Shown piece after piece: positions 49,842 to 64,000 of a stretch of 64,000 nt of DNA. Each line of letters opens with the position of its first letter. Position 1 is the stretch's first letter. Source of the stretch: Rhabditoides inermis (Eukaryota > Nematoda > Chromadorea > Rhabditida > Rhabditidae); contig CAWZYM010000283.1 in NCBI GenBank assembly GCA_963966185.1, positions 1,207,001-1,271,000 of the forward strand. The letters are read 5' to 3'. The notes beneath the pieces were generated by a model, which was given only the letters and a program-made list of their open reading frames with translations, was not told the origin of the DNA and did no database searches. A program made the position numbers and the translations under genes.

Positions 49842-49985
49842 GGAAACTTGTGTAACTCCTGATAATATTAGTAATAATAAGTGAATGTTATGTTTGTTTG
49901 CGGGGAAAGGCACTCGAAAACTGAGGAAACTTGTGTAACCCCTAATAATATTAATAATAATTAGTAAGTGCTATGTGTGTGACTC
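49831..49985. repeat. Tandem duplication at the reductase gene's 3' end
   Basis: The stop-codon region and 3' UTR start (CTGAGGAAACTTGTGTAAC, then TAATATTA) are repeated about 80 bp downstream with a few changes (49915-49985). Confidence 0.85.
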
Positions 49986-49997
49986 AATGTTGTTTGC

Positions 49998-50003
49998 AAT
50001 AAA
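49998..50003 (+). terminator. Polyadenylation signal of the fatty acyl-CoA reductase gene
   Basis: AATAAA about 157 bp downstream of the stop codon, just after the duplicated 3' UTR segment. Confidence 0.6.
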
Positions 50004-50150
50004 GTATATGTTTGTCTCGTCACATGATTATGATTTCGATGATAACGTAATCAGTAATTGGTTTGAAATGTCAGTCGTGATCCTTCAAAATGGTAGAAAC
50101 GTTCTGCAGTGCTGGCAAAAACGCGATTCGCAGTGTTCTTGCTGTTTTGT

Positions 50151-50416
50151 ATGCTGCTTGCAACTTGTGCGGTAAGCGTTTTTTTTGTAAAATGAATAAA
50201 ATGTCAAAAACAGAGATTTCTGCTGCCGCCGCGCCCGAAAACCACAACGGACGCTACTGGGCAGGTATAATATAACGTTTTTGTACACACAATCAAAACG
50301 TTATTTTATTTATTTTTGTATTACAGACTGGTGAACCAGCGGAATACTGCTGCGGCTGTTGGGGCTTCCCCTCCCATCATCCATGCCAAGAATGCTGCAA
50401 AAACGTGACCGAATAA
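50151..50416 (+). CDS. Possible small Cys-rich secreted peptide
   Basis: Not recognised. Three putative exons (to 50171, about 50214-50264, about 50327-50416) joined at phase 0 give a short hydrophobic N-terminus and a C-terminal cysteine cluster (YCCGCWGF, HHPCQECC) before the stop. The hydrophobic stretch continues upstream of the ATG at 50151 (AVFLLFC) but reaches a stop without another ATG. In the alternative +1 phase from the ATG at 50090 the last exon stops at once. The Cys-rich ending argues for the chosen frame, but the start is doubtful. Confidence 0.35.
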
Positions 50417-50882
50417 ACTAGCTCTCCGATGCAAATAACTATAGGTGCATTTGCACTTGACAGTACTATATTCAAGATATTATATGTATAAACGTTTTAC
50501 TCAAGTTCAAACAGTGAAAATGCACTTCGTAATGTGGACAGCAATAGAGATCAACAATGGGTAGTACGGGAGAATGGGGTTGGGGCAGACTCGTAGCAAA
50601 CGGGAAACAGTTACATTTGGCTGTGCGGGGAAAGCACCCTGTGTGTGAGTGGCTAGGATATGGAAGAGAGTAGTCAGTGATTTGGCTGGAGAATTGGCTT
50701 CTCCGATTTTTGACACAGTTGGTGGGAAAACGTGGGAAACGTAGTGATAGTATGTCAGAGTCCCACGCCTGACTCTGATTGGAGGAAATGGGTGGGAAAT
50801 GTAGTGATAGTATGTCAGCCACTCTGAAGCAACGGTCAGTTCTTTGAAGACGTTGAGAAGGGCTTGTGAGACTGGACGCGGC

Positions 50883-56143
<5,261 letters not shown>

Positions 56144-56848
56144 GCACGCGGGGTTAGAATGAGAGAGGGCGGGGAGAAGCGGCCCTGGCCCCGCCCACAC
56201 TGTGGTGGACATCGTTAGCGATGCGAGAGGAGGGAGGGGGGGGAGGGGGAGAGGGCAGAAGATGGAGCGGTCTGAATAACGAAGCGGCAGGATTGCGATA
56301 CCACTGACTGAGCGGCATGAATGGACACATGATTTCTGAGAGAGAAACGTCAACCGCGAGATGAGTAAGCCCCGAGTTTTGAGTGTTTCTATAAACATCA
56401 GCCATAGAATTAATCATTGTAATATGATAAATATGACCATAGATCACACTGTTTTATTTCTTGTTACAAGATTTATATAATAAAATGAAGAAGAAAAAAC
56501 ATGGTAGTGTTTGGTGGTAGCACCATAGTGTTGGTAAGAAATATATTCATGCGCACAACGTGCGTCACTTTCCGATTTGCGAGCTGCCCTGAGGCGCGTT
56601 CTCCCGTTGTCAGCTGTCTTTTTCTTCATTTTTGATGTTCTCTCCGGAAGCCCTTGATTTCGCGGTCGTCTATTGATTGTTCATGACTCACCCCATTGTT
56701 TATGACGCAATATTTCTTGATTATCGATTTCTGATGTCACTCCGTGCGGTTTGTGCACTCCAACGTCATGTGTGCACTTGATCGACTCCTGATCTTGTTT
56801 CCACTCTTATGAAATACTAATTCATTCTGTTTCAGTGTGAATGTCGGT
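56144..56848. other. Divergent intergenic region
   Basis: Upstream region shared by the minus-strand gene starting at 56143 and the mitofusin starting at 56849. No gene is seen. CTGTTTCAG at about 56827-56835 just before the mitofusin ATG is a likely SL trans-splice acceptor. Confidence 0.5.
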
Positions 56849-59800
56849 ATGAGCGGCACGATGAGTTTTGCTTCACCCAACGGCGACCACGACCCACCGC
56901 GCTCCATGAACCTCAGCTGTGAGTTTTATTGTTTTGTATTTCTAATAGTTGTTACAAACAATACGTTTATTATGAAATTATGATATTTTCATCGACGTGT
57001 TTAGTTCGCCTTTGGACGCCTTTGGACAGAAGAGGTGGTATTCTGGCAATGCCAATGATGGTTGTTCCATGCTTCTTAATCACGTGGTTCTCTATGATAT
57101 AGATTATTTTGTATACAATGTCTAATGTTTCAGTGAAGTCGGGGCGTCGCGCGAACGGCGCGGGCGACAACGAGCCTCTCGCCAGGTTCACTGAGGCAAA
57201 GAAGGTAGGAGGTGTAATCGATAGAGTTCGAGTATTGTTATTGCATCAATCGAGTATTACTATCGTAAGCAACAATTTGACAGAAAATGGACAGCTCAAC
57301 ATAATTCTACAATGATACAGAGAGCTAGTCCGTTTTCATGTTCTTACAGTTACAGAGCATGATCTAAAGTACATGTACATGTTCTGCTTTTGCAGGTTCT
57401 GGGTGAGATCTTCACCGAACTGGGCGGCTATGTGGACGAGCTGGAGACAATGTACAAGGGTGGGTGGCACTCTTATATTTTTGTTACCACTCGGAATTCG
57501 GAATGGCAAACATACTTACTTGAATACTTGAATGCTCCTTCAGCTTGCAACCGCGGAGCCCATCTTTCGCCAACGTTTGCGAAACGAAATAGCTCATAAC
57601 ATTCTCGTAGGTTTTTGCTGCGCCGAATAGAAGTTACAGGTGCATCGTTCACTAATCGGGCGTTTGCATAGGTGTACATTTGTGGAAGTGGATGTGTTCT
57701 TTAGAACCAATATTGGAAGTTCGGCTTCATGATTATGATTACACACAACCCGGAGGGATGACGCCTATGCCGATACGCGGGGATTAACTAATATGTCTGC
57801 TCTATGTTTTCTATGGTCTATCGTTATTAATTTCTCATGATTAGACTTACTTTATGATTTCAGTCATGGTTCTAAGCTATAACAAATACAAATGCCATAT
57901 TGCCAGCGATTTTGAGACGATTTGATTGATTTCGGATTGATTGCAGAGATTCGCGAGAACAAGCCGGCGCTGCTCGGCGAGGAGAAGTTCGAGGAGGTGA
58001 GTGACTTATTTCTTTTTCGTTTTTTTTATTGTTTTGTTCCTTCAGTATTGTGCTTGTCTCTTGTTCTTGCACTTCTCTTTTGCTTGTTCACTTTGTCTTG
58101 TTGCCTTGTTCATAAAGTGTCGTCTATCCATCTCCCGTGTGTTGTAGGTGAACCGTCTGCGCGACTCGATCCAGACCATCATGGACACGTTCCGCCGCGA
58201 CAACATGAAGGTCGTCTTCTTCGGACGGTCAGTTCTCTCTCTCTCTTTCTCTCTCCCTATCTCTTTGTTTCCTCGATGTTATCTTCCTGAATTTTCTAGT
58301 AAATTGTTGCAACGAAAAACCGATCCATAAATGTGGTCCTTTGTTAGTGACGAAAAAGTTCACATTATTGGTAACGCCAATAATTCACTGCTAACTATGA
58401 CCTGCAACGTAATGTTTCCGTTTTTTGAATGTGAGATGTGTACGGTATGCGTATGTGTGACTGAGATTGTATAATAAACATATCACAAATACTTCAGTGC
58501 GAACTATCACGTGGAGCGGTCTGATGTGTGTGGTTGTGAAGAAGTAGGAGAAGTGTACTGATGTAAATGTACTGTTTGCATGTTGCAGCACGTCAAACGG
58601 CAAGTCTACGACGATCAACGCGATGCTGCACGCCAAGGTGCTGCCGCAGGGCATGGGACACACCACCTGCTGCTTCCTCCAGGTACGCGCGGTGGATATT
58701 AATTGATTGTTCATCTACTTGTCTTATTTTGTTTAGTTAGTGATGAGGCCTGATGAGTGATGTGCCATCCATTGAATAGCTCTGTTTCTGCACGACGTAT
58801 GAATCTGTTGAAACGTACAAGAGATTTGTTTCTTCATTCGTGCATTACTCATTTCTCTTGTTGACGTTCTCAACTTCCTTGATTTCAAAGTTTCTGACGA
58901 TGTATTCAACGTTAAGTAAACTATATTGAATAATTCTGTTTTGCATGATGTAATGAATCTGTTGTAAATCATTTGTCTGAGAACAGGGTGTTATGTTGCT
59001 ACTGTAAGATCGCGTGTGTGCAACTTTCTCCATTGCAGGTGGAGGGCACGTCAGAAGACAAGGGCTACCTCATGCTCGACGACAACAAGGACCAGCTCAA
59101 CATGGAAAACGTGGGTGGTCCTTACCTGTTTGTTATTGACCATGTTAACGAAGCGTGAGGAGTCTGTTTCGTGATGGATGGTCTGGAATGGTATCAATGT
59201 AGTCTTATGTAATTCTTTCAGTTGAGCAAGCTGGCTCACGCCATGTCGACTGAGAACTCTGGTCTGCCGTCGATGGGACAGGACTCGCTGCTCAGGTATC
59301 GATTTATCGATTGATTCAGGATCTATGTATTAATTTCACAGACTCCTCTTGGCGAGAGTTAATACGTTCATCTATTGATGTATTTATTGACTCAGGGTGT
59401 TCCATCCGAAGGGCAGTGGCAAGGCGGAGAACCGACTGCTGCAGAACGATGTGGTCATATTGGACAGGTGCGCTTTTATCACATTTTATATCATCTCAAC
59501 AAGAAAATAACAAGGGCAATGATGTGTGTAATGTGAAGGAATGCTTCGGCGTTCGTCGATGTGATTACTTATTTTCTCCATGGTGGTTGACGTCGTCGTT
59601 ATCGCTGGTGTTGGTCTCTGCAGTCACCTTTTCTGAAGCAAGACTGTGTAATGATTTCTGTAAGGAATGCAACATCGCATACCTCCGCGCGAGTACGCAG
59701 AGTAGTCGTGGATCAGCTCGTTGAACGTGAACTCGAGACACTTGAAGCACTCCTGCAATGTCTCCTTTCAAAACACTACGTAAATTACTACGTACACTAC

Positions 59801-62295
59801 TTAATTTATTAATTAATTAATTTTAATTAATTTAATTAATTATTACTTTAATTATGTACATTAAAACACTACGTACTATGTAAATTAGGAGTGGTGTGTA
59901 TCCGTAATCCGTATCTGTCCACTCCAAAAATGTAACTATGACAACAATATTCTTTCTTTTCCTGCACTTAAAATAGGGCTATCAAACAATTACACATGCC
60001 TATCGACATCGGTTACGGTACTCTCACCGAGATGTTGCACACGTCGCCTTCGGTGAGGTCGCCGAATGCCACGCTGTTCATGGCGTCACGAACGGCACTG
60101 CCCAGCTGCATGATCGAATTGTACAGGGCCAGGTCGGCGACGGTCAGCTCTAAAGTAGATGGCTGATTGGTTTCCGAGGAGCAGACTTGCGGAACGGGTC
60201 ATAACAGCCCCAGAAAGGGGTGCGACAATTTGTCGAGCATTTCTCATCCCTTTTTCGGGACACAGAGAGAAGAGAGACAGAGAATAGAACGTACCGACGA
60301 GCTGCGCGTTCCCCTCCTTGTTCTTGAAGCAGATGATGTTGCCGTTGGACACGTGGCGCGACGCGATGCCATACGCCGCGTCCTCGCTGTTGCTGCTCTC
60401 TTCGTCACCCGACTCTCCCTCCCAACTCTGCTCCTCATCCAGTAGATTGAACACGTTAAACTGCAACTGCTTCCGCTCCTCTTCCTCCTCCTCCTCCTCC
60501 TTCTGCTTCTGCACCTCCTCCTCCGTCTTGGTATTGGTATCCGGTTGCGCAGCAGTAGCAGGCGCAGACTCCAGTTCAGGCGTCGGCGGAATGAAGGGCG
60601 AGTAGTGCCACTGCGCCGGAGTGGACGGGGTGTGTGCGGGGAGTGGGTTGAAGATGAGCGCCGGCGGCATCTCGCTGTAGGTGGAGACGAGCGCGCCGCG
60701 ATCGTGAAGCAGCTAGAAATACTGTACACTACCGTACCCGGCCTATTGTGCGTCTACGTTGAGGAGGTCGATTCGCAGCGCGGTGTCGGCGCTGGAGAGA
60801 TCGACGACGGCCACGTTGTAGGAGAGGGTCATTGGGATGGAGAGGGGAGGGGGGAAGACGACCGACTGACGCGGGGGGAGGTGGAGGGAATGATGTGGAG
60901 TGGAAAGAGGAGGGAAGTGAAATGATGGTATATTTAAATGAGTTCCTGATTGATGATTGATGACAATTTGACAATACACAAATTTGTTCATCTCTCCTTA
61001 ATGTGTTGTGTGTTTTGCAGTCCGGGCGTGGATCTGTCGCCCGAGTTTGACAACTGGATCGACAAGCACTGTCTGGATGCGGACGTGTTCGTGCTGGTCA
61101 GCAACGCCGAGAGCACCCTCACACAGGCGGTATGGAGTCTCTCTCTCTCTCCCCCCTCTCCCCCTCCTCTCTCTCCCTCTCTTTATATTTCATTTCTTGT
61201 GTTAGTGTCAGTCTGAATGGACTTGTTTTTGATGTACTGAATGTCACTCCTCTCTTATTCTAGGAGAAGTCGTTCTTCCACCGCGTGGCCAAGAAGCTCT
61301 CCCGCCCCAACATCTTCATCCTCAACAACCGCTGGGACGCCAGTGCCAGTGAGATGGACGTGGAGCAGGTGGAGGGGGAGGGGATAGGAAGGGTATATGT
61401 TAGATTTGGAAGGAATCAGAATATTGGGATGATGCATGAAGGGTGGTATAATAGTCATATGTGAAACGTGTAATGAGCGGTTGTTTACATGAAAGAACAT
61501 ATCTATTTACATCTATCGGAGGTCAATATTCGAATTGGTCTTCGAATTATTATCGATTGTTTTTTTGTCTGGCAAGTGAAGTAGAGAATCTATTGGTGGT
61601 GTAGATAGATGTACGATATTATATTCCGAAATGAAACGTATATTCTTTGACATTGTTTTTTCAAGGTTCGCGCGCAGCACCTGACTCGCTTCAAGCAGTT
61701 TATGATCGACGAGCTGGAGGTGTGCACGCCGGCCGAGGTGAACGACCGCATCTTCTTCGTCAGCAGCAGGGAGGTGGGCGGGGGAAGAGAGTGGAGGAGG
61801 GGAAGAAGAAGAGCAGTGTGACTGTTTCTGTGACAGGAAGGAGGGTACCATGGAGGTGTGGAGGAGAAGGAGTTTGAGCAGTTTGATTATTCGTACATGG
61901 GTGGACGGAGGGTGATGTTGTTGCGCTATAGCATGTGTCAGTTATTCAATCAAACAACTGTTTTATATTAGTTGCGACATCATCACTGCATTGTATGTCA
62001 TGTTTGATGGTTTACAGTATATTGATAGTGTAACGTATTCTTGTGTGTTTTGTTGGAGATGATGATGATAAGCATACCGATCAATCGGAGTGCTGCGATT
62101 AATTGATTATTAGGAATTGTTTGGTAATCATATTATGATCATATTTGTTGTAGATGCTGGAGTCGCGTCTGCGCGCGCGCGGTCTGCAGGAGAGGGCGTA
62201 CCAGCAGGAGGGACACCAGAGGAGGACACTCGAGTTCGAGCAGTTCGAGAGACAGTTCGAACACTGCATCTCCAAGTGGGTGGGGGAAGAGGGTG

Positions 62296-62361
<66 letters not shown>

Positions 62362-63127
62362 AGAGGATGATAAGGATACTAAATAGAAAGCGGTGTGTGA
62401 GATAGAGGCTAAAGAAATACAAGAGTGCTTCTTCTCCACTCCAGGTCTGCTCTGCGCACCAAGTTCGAGGCGCACAACCGCCGCGCCAACGAGATCATCA
62501 ACCGAATGCGCAAGAACGTCGACGGGGTGGGTACGCTTGGGGATCTTTACTAGTTGGACAAATAGATAGGCTGGCTTGATCTGAAAAGAGTCAAATCAAA
62601 TAGAGGTAGGTATATTGATTCCGATTTATTGATTGCAGGTTCTGGTGTGCTCCGCGGACCACAGACAGGAGCTCGAGAAACAGCTGCAGGTCAGATTTTT
62701 TTTTTGAATTGAATTGTCCATTTTTCATGATGTTGCCTTCTGAGCTGACAGTTGACTTTGACAAAATTGAAGACCAATTTACGTGGGTCGTATGCATTGT
62801 TTGCGAAACATATCTGTCACTAGAAAATGTTTATTTTATGAGAATTGGATCAGTCCGTGGATTGTATTTATACGTTCTGGGCTGACTATAGATTGTCATG
62901 GTGAAACGTATTCGTAACTGGTACTCTTGTCGAATGCATCAAATTCGATTGAATTTCTGAAAACTATATGGAAATACCTGTAATACGTTCATTTGTTGTT
63001 CTTCAGGCGAACACGGTGCTGTTCAACGACTGCCGGCAGAACTTTGCCGTGTTCGAGAAGGCGTACCGGGAGCAGACGGAGCGGCTGCGGGCCGAGGTGC
63101 ACCTGAAGGTGAGTGGTGAGGGGAGAG

Positions 63128-63184
<57 letters not shown>

Positions 63185-64000
63185 GGATGTGGTATGGAAA
63201 GAAGAAGTGGTATATGGAATATGGACTAGACATGTGACATGCAGATCGTAGTATGTGAGAGTCTGAGACGAATGCCTATTAGTGATAGATAAACTGCACT
63301 GAGCACTGTATACGTCTATTTGTCATGTGTGATTGACAAAACATCAAGTCAAGTCAAGTCAAGTGTTTATCCGGAATCGTTATAGCTGAATATGACAATC
63401 ACAATCACAATAATAGGATAGAAAGCATACAGTGGGCCAAGATCTTATGGGCTAACGCCGGGGAAAGACAGTTGGGCAGACGAGGTTAGTGGCGGAAGAC
63501 GATTCTCGATCGATAGTTTTCCGATACTTGATCGATATTCTTTCCATAGACCATTAGAGTACCATTGTTGATGTGACAGCGCCGGAGACTCCTTCGCTTT
63601 GCACATAGTATCTCCTCGCGCCCGAACTGCTTCCGCATGAGCTACTTCCCGCCGGCTCAATGGATGTCTTGGGAAAGATTCTTGTCGATGCGCCCGATCA
63701 TCCGGCAGCGGCGGGGCAAAATGAAGACCCGACCGCACGCCGCGGGAAAAAGAAGAAGAATACAAAACATATGATCATGAATCGCGATGCTGAATAAATT
63801 GTTGCATTGCTTTTGATTTGATTTATTTTTGATGGGAATCTCTTTTGAGGTGTCGGCCGACTTTGCCGAGGAGATCCAGCGACTCGAGGCAATCATCGAC
63901 AAGTTCAACAGGCCATTCGTCGACTCGAAGGAGGCGATCATGGAGTACAAGAGGGTGGGTGGAGGGGGGAAGAGAGAGGGAGGGAGGGAGAGAGAGGGAG
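56849..64000 (+). CDS. fzo-1: Mitofusin, mitochondrial outer-membrane fusion GTPase (3' end outside window)
   Basis: Dynamin-family GTPase that fuses mitochondrial outer membranes. The visible 17 exons encode about 477 N-terminal residues; the HR2 and transmembrane part lies beyond the window. After an N-terminal helical segment (residues ~50-105) comes the GTPase domain: G1 GRTSNGKST (~111-119, exon 58591-58682), G2 Thr in GHTTCC, G3 DSPG (~215-218, split by the 1.55-kb intron ending 61018) and G4 NNRWD (~272-276). The coiled HR1-type region follows ([29 protein letters not shown]). All phases fit and all GTP-binding motifs are intact. The start is the first in-frame ATG after a TTTCAG acceptor. 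A separate gene lies antisense in the intron 59470-61018. The last visible exon is 63848-63954, with a donor. Confidence 0.93.
59565..60832 (-). CDS. Uncharacterised acidic protein nested antisense in a mitofusin intron
   Basis: Not recognised. Five exons on the minus strand inside one mitofusin intron: about 60754-60832 ([20 protein letters not shown]), 60296-60712, 60029-60154, 59695-59755 and 59565-59634 with the stop. Phases are consistent throughout. The second exon has a Pro-rich stretch ([13 protein letters not shown]) and a highly charged tract of Glu, Lys and Arg followed by [15 protein letters not shown]. The third ([25 protein letters not shown]) and fourth ([17 protein letters not shown]) look like folded helical segments. 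There is no signal peptide or membrane helix, so it is probably intracellular, about 270 residues. The well-formed splice sites support a real gene. Confidence 0.65.
62299..62355. repeat. (GA)n microsatellite in a mitofusin intron
   Basis: Starts about 20 bp after the donor at 62277; a second (GA)n tract at 63130-63183 sits in a later intron in the same position relative to its donor. Confidence 0.9.

Overview
The window is nuclear DNA of a nematode. The genes have many short introns with TTTCAG or TTGCAG acceptors. They include a cuticle collagen with GGA/CCC-biased Gly-X-Y repeats, a patched-related (PTR) protein, TIL-domain secreted proteins and a mitofusin with the FZO-1 motif set. (CT)n/(GA)n microsatellites are abundant, mostly inside introns. 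I cannot name the genus. All gene models were built by eye from splice signals, reading-frame phase and protein motifs.

Layout. 1-3126 (-): BEL/Pao-type retroelement with one open frame running Gag zinc knuckles, aspartic protease, then an envelope-like glycoprotein, with no reverse transcriptase between; a 56/57-bp tandem repeat lies just upstream. 5.4-7.6 kb (-): a small secreted Cys-containing protein and the 3' half of a histidine acid phosphatase. 8.7-22.1 kb: two large satellite arrays with 209-218 bp units, each lying immediately 3' of a TIL-domain gene (gene A 14.0-15.45 kb, gene B 21.96-22.83 kb, both -). A short LTR retroelement with a split 5' LTR interrupts array 1, and a tRNA-derived SINE sits in gene A. 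23.75-27.9 kb (+): APMAP/strictosidine-synthase-like membrane protein. 29.0-30.8 kb (+): a third TIL gene with a Mutator-type MITE in its intron. 31.7-40.3 kb (+): PTR protein of about 851 residues. 41.2-42.1 kb (+): cuticle collagen. 42.3-44.4 kb (-) and 44.9-49.8 kb (+): divergent pair of a secreted thrombospondin type 1 repeat protein and a fatty acyl-CoA reductase. 50.2-50.4 kb (+): possible small Cys-rich peptide. 50.9-56.1 kb (-): poorly recognised protein, possibly a divergent scramblase. 56.8 kb to the end (+): mitofusin fzo-1, with an unrelated gene nested antisense in one intron (59.6-60.8 kb).

The most interesting result is the origin of the satellite. Read on the minus strand, each monomer contains a near copy of the last coding exon of the neighbouring TIL genes: a six-cysteine tail module with its stop codon. 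The monomer at the gene-proximal end of each array is the functional exon 5, with an intact splice acceptor. The arrays therefore look like tandem amplification of a protease-inhibitor-type gene's terminal exon plus 3' flank, to roughly 48 copies, with nested higher-order repeats of 640 and 1709 bp.

Otherwise the genes are ordinary for a nematode: cuticle and extracellular matrix (collagen, TSP1 protein), lipid and sterol handling (PTR, fatty acyl-CoA reductase, APMAP-like, possible scramblase), secreted inhibitors (three TIL genes) and mitochondrial fusion (FZO-1). Nothing indicates a shared operon; several neighbours are divergent or convergent.
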